Shown here: one piece after another, positions 8,759 to 17,004 of the stretch
Numbering within the stretch: the stretch's first letter is position 1
How the letters are laid out: every line of letters starts with the position of its first letter
Notes under the pieces: generated by a model
Told to the model about the DNA's origin: nothing
The model's input: only the letters and a program-made list of their open reading frames with translations
The model's database searches: none
Position numbers and translations under genes: made by a program
NCBI GenBank assembly: GCA_964472875.1
Contig: CAYYMD010000007.1
Location: forward strand, 1-64,000
Reading direction: 5' to 3'
Length of the DNA stretch: 64,000 nt
From: CAYYMD01 sp964472875
GTDB lineage: Bacteria; Planctomycetota; Phycisphaerae; SM23-33

Positions 8759-9743
8759 ATCCGTACGCGCGGCGATTACCGGCATGGGGTCGGCAGTGCC
8801 CGAAAAAATAATGAATAACCGGGACTTCGAGAAAATACTCGACACCTCGGACGAGTGGATTACCAAGCGAACCGGCATCAAGGAGCGCCGCATCGCCGGC
8901 GACGGCCAGACCACCGCAACTATGGGCGCCGCGGCCGCACGCGATGCGCTTAAGGATGCGGGAATTCAGCCGCAGGATCTCGACCTGATTATTTGCGCAA
9001 CGGTCACGCCGGAGATGATTTTCCCGGCCACTGCGTGCTTCATACAGGATGATCTGGGCGCCACCGACGTGCCGGCGTTCGACCTGTCGGCTGCGTGCAG
9101 CGGCTGGCTTTACGGGCTTACGATTGGCCAGCAGTTCATCGCCACAGGCAAGTACAAAAGAATTCTCGTTATCGGAAGCGAGACGCTCAGCCGTTTCAGC
9201 GATTACACCGACCGGACGAGTTGTATCCTCTTCGGCGACGGCGCGGGCGCGGCAATACTCGAGCCGGCCAAAGATGAGAAAACCGGAATAATGTATTCGG
9301 TGATGCACACCGACGGGGGCGGATGGGATTACATCCATGTTCCCGCCGGCGGGACTCGAGAGCCGACAACCCAGGAGACCCTCGACAACCACCGCCATTT
9401 TATCAGCATGCGAGGCAGGGACGTTTACAAGTTCGCCGTGGAGAAGATGCAGTGGCTGCTTGCCGACTGCATGGAAAAATGCAACCTCACACCCGACGAC
9501 GTTGACCTGGTAGTTCCACACCAGGTGAACATCCGAATCATAAAATCGGCCACGGGCAAACTGAATTTTCCGCTGGATAAGGTATACGTGAACATAGACA
9601 AGTACGGCAACACCTCGGCCGCCTCCATACCCATTGCGATGGTGGAGGCCCGCCAGAAGGGCAAGATAAAGCCGGGCTCGCTGGTGTTGCTGGTGGCTTT
9701 CGGGGCCGGGCTTACCTGGTCGGGGATTGCCGTGCGAATTTAA
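8751..9743 (+). CDS. fabH: 3-oxoacyl-ACP synthase III (KAS III)
   Basis: Condenses acetyl-CoA (or another short acyl-CoA) with malonyl-ACP to start fatty-acid synthesis. The 330-residue thiolase-fold protein has the active-site triad Cys116 (in SAACSGWL), His257 (in VVPHQVN) and Asn287 (in KYGNTSAAS). Length and motif spacing are typical. The start at 8751 overlaps the plsX stop by eight bases and has AAGGAG upstream. It is the third gene of the rpmF-plsX-fab operon. Confidence 0.97.
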   Translation: MSESVRAAITGMGSAVPEKIMNNRDFEKILDTSDEWITKRTGIKERRIAGDGQTTATMGAAAARDALKDAGIQPQDLDLIICATVTPEMIFPATACFIQDDLGATDVPAFDLSAACSGWLYGLTIGQQFIATGKYKRILVIGSETLSRFSDYTDRTSCILFGDGAGAAILEPAKDEKTGIMYSVMHTDGGGWDYIHVPAGGTREPTTQETLDNHRHFISMRGRDVYKFAVEKMQWLLADCMEKCNLTPDDVDLVVPHQVNIRIIKSATGKLNFPLDKVYVNIDKYGNTSAASIPIAMVEARQKGKIKPGSLVLLVAFGAGLTWSGIAVRI

Positions 9744-9760
9744 ACGAGACTCAGGAGTAT

Positions 9761-10711
9761 ATGAAAACAGCATTCTTATTTCCGGGACAGGGCGCCCAGC
9801 ATGTAGGCATGGGCAAGGACATTTACGGCGCCTGCGCCGCCGCAACAGACATATTTCAGCGGGCCGAGCAGATTACCGGCCTCGAGCTGGGCAAATTGTG
9901 CTTTGAAGGGCCGGAGGATGAACTGTCGGCCACTGATGTGGCCCAGCCGGCGATATTCACCGTTTCGGCGGCGACGCTCGCTTACATGCAGGAGCAACTC
10001 GGCTCCGAGCGAGCCGAAAGCATTGTGCCCGACTTTGCGGCCGGGCTTTCGCTGGGTGAGTACACGGCCCTTTACGCGGCCGGGGCGATGGATCTGGAAA
10101 CCGCCGTTTCCCTGGTGGCGCAACGCGGCGCGGCCATGCAGGAAGCCGCCCGGGCCGTCCCGTCGGGCATGGTAAGCATAATCGGCATCGAGCCGGAACA
10201 GGCCGAGGAACTCTGCTCGGCGGCCGCGGAAGGGCAGACGCTTATATGCGCGAATTTCAACTGCCCCGGACAGGTGGTTGTCTCCGGCCACGCCGAAGCT
10301 TGTAAGAGAGCGGCAGAGATGGCCGAGAGTTACGGCGCATCCGGTGCGGTGCCGCTGAGAGTCGCAGGTGCGTTCCACAGCGAGATAATGGCCCCGGCCG
10401 CGGAAAAACTCGCCGCCGCCATAGAAGATGCCGAGTTCAACGATCCTCGCTGCCAGGTAATAGCAAACGTGGATGCAAAGCCATACGAAAACGCGGCGCA
10501 GATAAAGGATAAACTCCTGGCGCAGCTGACCGGTCCGACCCGCTGGCAGGGGTGCATGGAATACATAAGCGGCGCCGGGGCGGAGAAATTTTACGAGATA
10601 GGTCCCGGCCGCGTTCTGCGAGGGCTGGCGCGGCGTATCGACCGGCGGATAAAAGTTACTTGCATAAACTCTCGTGAATCTGTAGAGAAACTGTGTCAGG
10701 AACAAGAGTGA
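9761..10711 (+). CDS. fabD: Malonyl-CoA:ACP transacylase
   Basis: Transfers malonyl from CoA to ACP to provide the extender unit. The 316-residue protein begins with the conserved FPGQGAQ block, has the nucleophile Ser97 in GLSLGEY and the catalytic His206 in AGAFHSEIM. Both match the Ser-His dyad of FabD. It lies 17 bases after fabH on the same strand and belongs to the same operon. Confidence 0.97.
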   Translation: MKTAFLFPGQGAQHVGMGKDIYGACAAATDIFQRAEQITGLELGKLCFEGPEDELSATDVAQPAIFTVSAATLAYMQEQLGSERAESIVPDFAAGLSLGEYTALYAAGAMDLETAVSLVAQRGAAMQEAARAVPSGMVSIIGIEPEQAEELCSAAAEGQTLICANFNCPGQVVVSGHAEACKRAAEMAESYGASGAVPLRVAGAFHSEIMAPAAEKLAAAIEDAEFNDPRCQVIANVDAKPYENAAQIKDKLLAQLTGPTRWQGCMEYISGAGAEKFYEIGPGRVLRGLARRIDRRIKVTCINSRESVEKLCQEQE

Positions 10712-10752
10712 ATAAGTCGAATGATTTCAGCCGAGAATAAAGGAAAGCATAT

Positions 10753-11511
10753 ATGGCCAGGCAGGTCGAAATAAAGGACGATCAGAAGGTAGCCATAGTG
10801 ACCGGCGCTGGGCGGGGAATAGGTCTGGAGATTACCCGCCGCCTGCTGGGAATGGGAATGACGGTGGTCGCCGTTGACCTCAAGGATGAACTGCTGTCGG
10901 AACTTCCGGGGCAACTGGGCGAACCCGGCGAGAAGCTGGTGTGCAAAAAACTGGACGTGACCGACAGCGAAGGTTTTGCGGCACTGGTGGACGAAATTGC
11001 CGAAAAATACGAGCGTATCGATGTGCTGGTCAACAACGCCGGAATCACCCGAGACAATCTGCTGATGCGGATTTCCGACGAGGACTGGCAGGCGGTGCTC
11101 AAGGTGAACCTCACCAGCGCGTTTATCGGCACCCGGGCCGTTGCCCGCTACATGGTCCGCCAGCGGACCGGTTCGATAATAAACCTGACCAGTTACTCGG
11201 GTCTGGAAGGCAACCGCGGGCAGGCGAATTATTCGGCCTCCAAGGCGGGGCTGATCGGCCTGACCAAGACCACGGCCAAGGAACTGGCGTCGAAAAACAT
11301 ACGTTGCAACGCAGTGGCCCCGGGCTTTATAAAGACGGAAATGACCGACGCCCTGCCGCAGCAGGCAAAGGACGTTGCGCTGGAGCTGATACCGCTTAAG
11401 CGCATGGGCACGCCGGACGACGTGGCCCGGGTGGTTGAGTTCCTCGCAGGCGAGGCCTCTGCCTACATCACCGGCCAGGTCATTAGTGTTGACGGCGGGA
11501 TGCATACTTAG
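10753..11511 (+). CDS. fabG: 3-oxoacyl-ACP reductase
   Basis: NADPH-dependent reduction of 3-oxoacyl-ACP in the elongation cycle. A 252-residue short-chain dehydrogenase with the cofactor motif TGAGRGIG (17-24), NNAG (94-97) and catalytic Ser147, Tyr160 and Lys164. The C-terminus ends in the usual ITGQVISVDGGMHT. It is the last gene before a 163-base gap that contains a palindromic stem and the acpP promoter. The position between fabD and acpP supports the fatty-acid role over another SDR function. Confidence 0.96.
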   Translation: MARQVEIKDDQKVAIVTGAGRGIGLEITRRLLGMGMTVVAVDLKDELLSELPGQLGEPGEKLVCKKLDVTDSEGFAALVDEIAEKYERIDVLVNNAGITRDNLLMRISDEDWQAVLKVNLTSAFIGTRAVARYMVRQRTGSIINLTSYSGLEGNRGQANYSASKAGLIGLTKTTAKELASKNIRCNAVAPGFIKTEMTDALPQQAKDVALELIPLKRMGTPDDVARVVEFLAGEASAYITGQVISVDGGMHT

Positions 11512-11534
11512 TATCTATGTATACCCGAATTTGA

Positions 11535-11560
11535 CCCGCCGGCGCCGGCGGGAATAATTT
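11535..11560 (+). terminator. GC-rich palindrome, probable attenuator or terminator after fabG
   Basis: Positions 11535-11552 form an 18-base perfect palindrome (CCCGCCGGC and its complement) followed by AATAATTT. It lies 23 bases after the fabG stop and upstream of the acpP promoter. The following T-tract is weak, so partial termination or 3'-end protection is as likely as full termination. Confidence 0.45.
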
Positions 11561-11582
11561 GTTAATTGTTATCAGGATTGTA

Positions 11583-11611
11583 TTGCCACAGGCGGGCCGG
11601 GACGCTATATT
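11583..11611 (+). promoter_or_regulatory. Strong sigma-70-type promoter for acpP
   Basis: TTGCCA (11583-11588), a 17-base spacer and TATATT (11606-11611) match five of six bases in each hexamer. It lies 64 bases before the acpP start. Separate expression of acpP is expected because ACP is needed in far higher amounts than the Fab enzymes. Confidence 0.6.
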
Positions 11612-11674
11612 ACTCCCGCCGAACGGCGAAATAAGTTTTGTCAGCGTTTAAAACTAATTCTGGGAGGCTGTAAA

Positions 11675-11920
11675 GTGCCCGACGAAATCGAAGACAAGGT
11701 AACCGAGATAGTGGCCGAACAAATGGGTGTCGACAAGAGTGAGATTACCCGAGAGACCTCATTCGTCAACGACCTCAACGCCGATTCGCTCGACACCGTC
11801 GAGCTCGTCATGGAGTTCGAGGATGAGTTCGAGCTGAGCATACCCGACGAAGAGGCCGAAAAAATCCAGACGGTCGGTCAGGCAATCGATTACATCAAAG
11901 AATACACGAAAAAGGCCTGA
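11675..11920 (+). CDS. acpP: Acyl carrier protein
   Basis: Small acidic carrier (81 residues) that holds growing acyl chains on a 4'-phosphopantetheine arm. The attachment site is Ser38 in NADSLDTVELVM. The start is GTG, preceded by GGGAGG. It sits between fabG and fabF, as in many bacteria, with only seven bases before fabF. Its own promoter and the stem-loop upstream suggest higher expression than the rest of the cluster. Confidence 0.98.
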   Translation: MPDEIEDKVTEIVAEQMGVDKSEITRETSFVNDLNADSLDTVELVMEFEDEFELSIPDEEAEKIQTVGQAIDYIKEYTKKA

Positions 11921-11927
11921 TTAACCC

Positions 11928-13184
11928 ATGGCCAAACGCCGCGTCGTACTTACAGGCCTGGGGACGGTCAACCCGCTCGGGTACAACGTCGGGCAGTTCT
12001 GGAGCGCCCTACTTGACGGCAAATCCGGCATAAGGGTTATCCAGCGCTTCGACGCCTCCTGCTTCGCTTCACAGATAGGCGGGGAAGTGCCCGACTGGGA
12101 CAAGGCCGAGCCCCCCCAACTGCTCGATTCCAAGGAATTCAAGCGGATGGACCGTTTTGCGCAGTTCGCGGTGCGCGCCGCAATAGAGGCGGCGGACGAC
12201 AGCGGTCTGCAATTCGACGCCGAAGACCCCCGCCGCTGCGCGGTTATCGTCGGCAGCGGCATAGGCGGGCTCGAGACGCTCGAAATCCAGCACAAGAGGA
12301 TGATGGCCAAGGGCCCAAAGCGGATAAGCCCGTTCACCGTGCCCAAACTCATGGGCAACGCCGCCTCTGGCAATATCTCCATAATATGGGGCCTCAAGGG
12401 CCCGAACTTCTGCGTTGTGACCGCCTGCGCCTCGGCCGGCAATGCCATCGGCGAGGCATACCGTCTAATCCAGTGCGATTATTCCGACGTGGCGATAACC
12501 GGCGGCTCCGAGGCGGCCCTCACGCCCATAGGCCTGGGCAGTTTCTGTGCGCTGAAGGGCCTTTCCACTCGCAATGACGAACCGGAAAAGGCCAGCCGCC
12601 CGTTCGACAAGGACCGCGACGGATTCCTGCTGTCGGAGGGCGCCGGCGTGCTGATGCTGGAAGAACTCGAGCACGCCCGCAAGCGCGATGCGAAAATCTA
12701 CGGCGAACTCATCGGCTACGGCTCCAGCGGCGACGGCTATCACATAACCGCTCCCGACCCTTCCGGCGACGGGGCCGTGCTGGCCATGCAACACGCACTG
12801 GACGACGCCAACATTTCGCCCGAAGACGTAGAATACATCAACGCTCACGGCACCAGCACACAGCTGGGCGACGTGGCCGAGGTCCGGGCGATAAAGAAAG
12901 TGTTCGGCGACCACGCCAAAAACGGCCTGATGGTATCTTCGACCAAGAGCTCCACCGGCCATCTGTTGGGCGCCTCCGGCGGAGTGGAGTTGGCGGCCGC
13001 GGCCAAGACCATCACCGATGGTGTTATCCCGCCGACCTACAACCTCGACAATCCCGACGAGGAATGCGACCTGGATTTCGTCCCGCTGACGCCGCGGGAG
13101 AAACAAATAGACATCGTCCTGTCCAACAGTTTCGGCTTCGGCGGCCATAACGCCTGCCTGCTGCTGAAGCGCTTCCAGGGCTGA
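11928..13184 (+). CDS. fabF: 3-oxoacyl-ACP synthase II (KAS II)
   Basis: Elongates acyl-ACP with malonyl-ACP. The 418-residue protein has the Cys-His-His triad: Cys167 in VVTACASAG, His307 in NAHGTSTQLGD and His345 in TGHLLGASG. The C-terminal SNSFGFGGHNA is also typical. Two His residues distinguish it from FabH-type enzymes. It is co-transcribed with acpP. No fabZ or fabI was found in the window, so the cycle must be completed by genes elsewhere. Confidence 0.97.
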   Translation: MAKRRVVLTGLGTVNPLGYNVGQFWSALLDGKSGIRVIQRFDASCFASQIGGEVPDWDKAEPPQLLDSKEFKRMDRFAQFAVRAAIEAADDSGLQFDAEDPRRCAVIVGSGIGGLETLEIQHKRMMAKGPKRISPFTVPKLMGNAASGNISIIWGLKGPNFCVVTACASAGNAIGEAYRLIQCDYSDVAITGGSEAALTPIGLGSFCALKGLSTRNDEPEKASRPFDKDRDGFLLSEGAGVLMLEELEHARKRDAKIYGELIGYGSSGDGYHITAPDPSGDGAVLAMQHALDDANISPEDVEYINAHGTSTQLGDVAEVRAIKKVFGDHAKNGLMVSSTKSSTGHLLGASGGVELAAAAKTITDGVIPPTYNLDNPDEECDLDFVPLTPREKQIDIVLSNSFGFGGHNACLLLKRFQG

Positions 13185-13304
13185 ACCAGCCCGACAACAA
13201 GCCGAAAGAAACGCGTCAATTCATAGCCCGCATGCATCGTTGCAACCTATCGACTGCCTTCTATGGTTTTATGCCCGAATTTAGGAAAATTCCCCCCGGC
13301 AAAT

Positions 13305-13333
13305 TTGCGTACTCATTTTTTATATCCTACAAT
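13305..13333 (+). promoter_or_regulatory. Probable promoter of the 236-residue PEP-CTERM gene
   Basis: TTGCGT (13305-13310), a 17-base spacer and TACAAT (13328-13333). The -10 matches five of six bases; the -35 is weaker. The leader of about 90 bases up to the ATG at 13432 ends in GAGAGGA. Confidence 0.45.
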
Positions 13334-13431
13334 GGTATTGAAAAGCAGAGCCAACATATTCGCTGATTTAAACGGCGAACCGGAGAAGAAGTCAAACCCC
13401 CTGGAGAGGGACAACACAAGAGAGGATCTTT

Positions 13432-14142
13432 ATGAATACACGTGTAAGTGTGTTGCAAATTATTGCGGCGGTGATGGTCATATCATTTGCGTGGTCTATA
13501 AGTTCGGCCGGACCGGTCTATACCGGCTCGCTGAGTTCCGGCGGCGGACTGAACGGCAACGGTGACTGGATTACCGGCAATTCCACGGTCTCGTGGGAAG
13601 TCAAGCGGGTCGGCAGCCAGTGGTCGTATAAATATCAAATCAACGCCGCGGCCAGGGATGTAAGCCACTTCATACTCGAGTTGTCCGACGGCGCTGCGGC
13701 CGACGATTTTTCCGATATTTCCCTGATTGACGACGGCGGAAATGATGTGGACTACGAAATGGAGTTCGAGACATTCACGCCCACCGGACAGGGTAATTCG
13801 AACCCCGGCCTGCCGGATGACATCTACGGCATAAAGATTGGCCCGGACGACGATGTAAAATCCATGCAGTTCAGTTTCACCACGATTCGTCAGCCGGTCT
13901 GGAGCGACTTCTACGCCAAGGGCGGCGCCGTGGGCGGACCCGGCGGCGGTTTCGTGCACATGCACAACACCGGCTTCGGCAACCCCGACAGCGACCCGGA
14001 TATGAACACCTTCCCGCCCGCCGATGGTAACGTGGATTTCCACGTCCTTGCGCCCGACAGCATCCCAGAGCCGGCCACGCTGGCGCTGATTTGCACAGGC
14101 GGCATCGCCGTTTTGCTGAAACGCCGGCGCGCCGGGGCATAG
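13432..14142 (+). CDS. PEP-CTERM sorted secreted protein, 236 residues
   Basis: A small exported protein of unknown function. It has a signal peptide of about 26 residues ending near SISSAGP and a C-terminal PEP-CTERM tail (IPEPATLALICTGGIAV, then LLKRRRAGA). The middle is rich in Gly, Asp and Ser with many short hydrophobic stretches, compatible with a beta-sandwich; no known domain is visible. GAGAGGA lies upstream of the ATG. The tail is almost identical at DNA level to that of the next gene (14546-16987). A rho-independent terminator follows at 14232. The surface location is family knowledge; the function is unknown. Confidence 0.85.
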   Translation: MNTRVSVLQIIAAVMVISFAWSISSAGPVYTGSLSSGGGLNGNGDWITGNSTVSWEVKRVGSQWSYKYQINAAARDVSHFILELSDGAAADDFSDISLIDDGGNDVDYEMEFETFTPTGQGNSNPGLPDDIYGIKIGPDDDVKSMQFSFTTIRQPVWSDFYAKGGAVGGPGGGFVHMHNTGFGNPDSDPDMNTFPPADGNVDFHVLAPDSIPEPATLALICTGGIAVLLKRRRAGA

Positions 14143-14231
14143 CACAACATAAATCCAGGCCTAAAGGTAATTGCCCCCGCCGCAATACGGGCGCATGCCG
14201 GTCTGCATGTAACAAGAATTGACACTTACGC

Positions 14232-14262
14232 GAGCCCGCATCTTGCGGGCTCTTTTGCCTTT
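14232..14262 (+). terminator. Rho-independent terminator
   Basis: GAGCCCGC (14232-14239), loop ATCTT and the exact complement GCGGGCTC (14245-14252), followed by TTTTGCCTTT. This is a clear intrinsic terminator for the PEP-CTERM gene ending at 14142. Confidence 0.85.
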
Positions 14263-14360
14263 ATCCCCCAATTGCTTTAAGCGTTTTTAATGAACACATT
14301 ACGCTCAATCCGTGCCGGAAGAGGATTCCCCGATAAGCCGGTAAAATTTTGAAAAAATTC

Positions 14361-14388
14361 TTGCCTAAAACGAGATTGCGATTATAAT
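14361..14388 (+). promoter_or_regulatory. Promoter of the 813-residue PEP-CTERM gene
   Basis: TTGCCT (14361-14366), 16-base spacer and a perfect TATAAT (14383-14388). Transcription would start near 14395 and give a leader of about 150 bases before the ATG at 14546. Confidence 0.6.
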
Positions 14389-14394
14389 GATGTC

Positions 14395-14545
14395 TCAATT
14401 GAAGGGTCGGCAAAGAGCCGGCGTGAGCCGAAAGGGAATTCGCAGGTAACAGCAGGAGGTTGAGACCTGTTATCCGATGCGGCCTGTGTTGGTGGCCAAA
14501 TCTAAAACAGGCAATAATACCAATTGCAATAATGGGAGTAATATC
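14395..14545 (+). promoter_or_regulatory. Structured 5' leader of unknown class
   Basis: The ~150-base leader has several competing stems: CGGC pairing with either of two GCCG copies around 14405-14431, AACAG with CTGTT (about 14447-14471), and GGCC with GGCC near 14481-14500. No known riboswitch consensus (c-di-GMP, cobalamin, TPP, SAM, glycine) could be matched. The region may be an uncharacterised regulatory RNA or simply a folded leader. Confidence 0.35.
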
Positions 14546-16987
14546 ATGAATCAAAGAATTATTTTTGGCGCCTGTGCTGTGTTCCTGGTCATAATCCTGT
14601 GTGGCGGCCCGGTTGTCGCCGAAGATCCGCTTGAGTTACAGTGGATGTTAGATACACATCCTGATGCATGGACCAACCCGGACAATTGGCAGATTGTAGG
14701 GCCGCCCGGGCCGCCATCGGTGCCGAGGCCGAACGACATCGCTTACATACATAACACGGGAACAGCCCAGATAAATACTGGCGACATAGCCGAATGCGAT
14801 GTTTTGCTACTTGGTGTGGGCCTGCCCGAAATACCGGGCGAGCCGCCTCCTCCCCCGCCACAGCCAGGTAGTCTCGAAATTTTCGACGGCTCTTTTGCCG
14901 CCAATGAGGTAACTGTCGGCGGAGACGCGACCGGAACCATTATGCAAAGTGGGGGAACCTCCACCATCAGCGGCGACATGATGACAGGAAGCGGAACGGA
15001 CAACGCCAGTTCGATTTCACTAACCGGCGGGACGATGACGGTGGACGGCGCTCTTTCTGTCGGCGATCAGAACTCGGCATCATTTACGCTGGAGAAAACG
15101 GGTATAACTCCAACGCTGCAAACATCTCATACGATTATCGGCCTCGGCGGAGTGTCCGGTTTCACACAGACAGACGGGCTACACCACCCGGCTTTCCTCG
15201 CCGTTGAAAGCGGCAGCACGTACACATTCAAAGGCGGCGAACTGAAGCCGGGCTACTCCGGCGGCGGCGGTTTGCACGTGGCGGGAACGCTGGACTTCGA
15301 CAGTGCGCCTGAAACCGTATACGTTTATGACAACTCCATAACCAATCTCGCTGACGCCACGGTTACCAACGCAACGAACTCGACGCTTACGGTCGGCAGC
15401 GGCTTGCTGATTTACAGCGCAGGCAATCATCCGTCATCACTGTTCGGAACCTTTACCAATCGCGTCGGTATCGGGCTCATCGAACATCAGGTCGGTGCTA
15501 CGCTTGTATTGGACAACACGCAGGGCTTCACCGGAAGCGGCAGGATACCGGATAAATTGGAAACCCACGCCGGAAATGTTCAGGCGCCGACAGGCGGATT
15601 CATAGATTTGCAGGCGGGCCTCAATATGGTCAACTCCGGAACTGTTAACCTTGGCGGCGGCAAGCTGACCGTTCCGGACTCGGACACAAGCACTCTCAGC
15701 CACGGCAGCAGTCAGGCCGGGCACTTTATCGCACAGAAAGTCGAGGTGCAAAAAGGCGGCACATTAGTAATAGACCTCGACACGGCCGGAACTGTCACGG
15801 TGGAAGATATGAACGTCGCGGGCACAATGAATCACAATTACAGCCAGGCCGACTACGCCTTCCTGAACGTATCCGGCGAAGATGCGAACACAACGGCGCT
15901 ATATCGGCAGGACTGGGGCGCGGCTGTGGGCAGCGGCGAAGTTAATATCGGCAGTATGGGTCCGGGACCGGCGACTTACAATCACGTGCAGGGAGTACAT
16001 ACCATCACCGAGGCGCTGAATATCGGCCACAGGGCCGATTTCGAAAGCGAAGGCGAAAGCGGTAATGGAACCTATATACTTGAGTCCTCTGCAACGCTTA
16101 CGATGACACGCGACGGTGCGGGGATAAAAATCGGCGGTGGCGGATGCGGAGCGTTCGATGAGATGCCGGAAGTGCCCGGCGGGACGGGTCTGCTGCAAAT
16201 GAAAGGCGGAACGATAAATGAAACCGGCAGCGGTGCAGGCGTAGATTTGACCGTCTTCGCGCCGGGCGGCATTGAATCGCCGTATTTTAACGGTTCGGGA
16301 ACAATCGAGGGCTATGGCACGATCGGACTTACGGGCAAGTTGACGAACAACTATAAAGTCATTGCCAAAGCCCCCGATAACACGAAGTATCTGAACCTGT
16401 CGAGTTTCACCAATGTCAGCGCGGACAGGGAGCACGCTGGTGGGTGGTACTGTGATGGTTACAGCGCGCTGAAACTGCCGGCTATGAGCGTTCCCACAGG
16501 CGACAACCTGCTCTGGTGGGGTGATGACATGGGCGTAGACACCAACGGCATGCTCGATATGGAAAACAGTCTGGCCTTCGATTTTTCCAATGTTACCGCA
16601 GCCGGCGTGCTGGACATAACTTTATACGGCGATTCTCACACCGATGTGCCGACCATACCGGACGACTTTACGCTTATCGGCCTGTGGCTTATCGACTCCG
16701 ATGCGGGCATGACATTTGATTCTGTGGATATGACTATCCGGTACGAAAAAGGGATAGCGAATTCTCTGGGCCTGGCGGCGGAAGATTTGTGCGTGTTCCA
16801 TTATAAAAACGGCCAGTGGAAAGATGTAACAACCGGCGTGGCGGACCACGTCAACGGTTTAATCCATGCCGACGGACTGACCGATTTCAGTTTCTACGCT
16901 GTGGGCGTGCCCGAGCCGGCCACGCTGGCGCTGATTGGCGCAGGCGGTATCGCCGTTTTACTGAAACGCCGCAGACAAAGCGTGTAG
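14546..16987 (+). CDS. PEP-CTERM sorted surface protein, 813 residues
   Basis: Large secreted protein with a signal peptide (MNQRIIFGACAVFLVIILCG, cleavage near VVAED) and a PEP-CTERM tail (VPEPATLALIGAGGIAV, then LLKRRRQSV). The body has many repeats of the type GGT-x-T/S-x-G and N/D-x-G, as in beta-helix proteins, including a Pro-rich stretch (EPPPPPPQPG) near residue 100. An in-frame ATG exists at 14477, but the ATG at 14546 has GGGAG seven bases upstream and the signal peptide starts exactly there. Preceded by a strong promoter and a folded leader. Function unknown; adhesion or matrix role is inference. Confidence 0.85.
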   Translation: MNQRIIFGACAVFLVIILCGGPVVAEDPLELQWMLDTHPDAWTNPDNWQIVGPPGPPSVPRPNDIAYIHNTGTAQINTGDIAECDVLLLGVGLPEIPGEPPPPPPQPGSLEIFDGSFAANEVTVGGDATGTIMQSGGTSTISGDMMTGSGTDNASSISLTGGTMTVDGALSVGDQNSASFTLEKTGITPTLQTSHTIIGLGGVSGFTQTDGLHHPAFLAVESGSTYTFKGGELKPGYSGGGGLHVAGTLDFDSAPETVYVYDNSITNLADATVTNATNSTLTVGSGLLIYSAGNHPSSLFGTFTNRVGIGLIEHQVGATLVLDNTQGFTGSGRIPDKLETHAGNVQAPTGGFIDLQAGLNMVNSGTVNLGGGKLTVPDSDTSTLSHGSSQAGHFIAQKVEVQKGGTLVIDLDTAGTVTVEDMNVAGTMNHNYSQADYAFLNVSGEDANTTALYRQDWGAAVGSGEVNIGSMGPGPATYNHVQGVHTITEALNIGHRADFESEGESGNGTYILESSATLTMTRDGAGIKIGGGGCGAFDEMPEVPGGTGLLQMKGGTINETGSGAGVDLTVFAPGGIESPYFNGSGTIEGYGTIGLTGKLTNNYKVIAKAPDNTKYLNLSSFTNVSADREHAGGWYCDGYSALKLPAMSVPTGDNLLWWGDDMGVDTNGMLDMENSLAFDFSNVTAAGVLDITLYGDSHTDVPTIPDDFTLIGLWLIDSDAGMTFDSVDMTIRYEKGIANSLGLAAEDLCVFHYKNGQWKDVTTGVADHVNGLIHADGLTDFSFYAVGVPEPATLALIGAGGIAVLLKRRRQSV

Positions 16988-17004
16988 GCGCCCGGGCGGT
17001 TCGT

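Noticed and set aside
8105..8914. 269-codon minus-strand frame over plsX/fabH
   Set aside because: Shadow of two certain genes; no independent evidence.
14395..14545. c-di-GMP-I, cobalamin or TPP riboswitch
   Set aside because: Short pieces such as GGCAAAG and GAGACCTG recall these classes, but the required order of core blocks (for example GACGCAAAGCC or the B12 box) is missing. Kept only as an unclassified leader.
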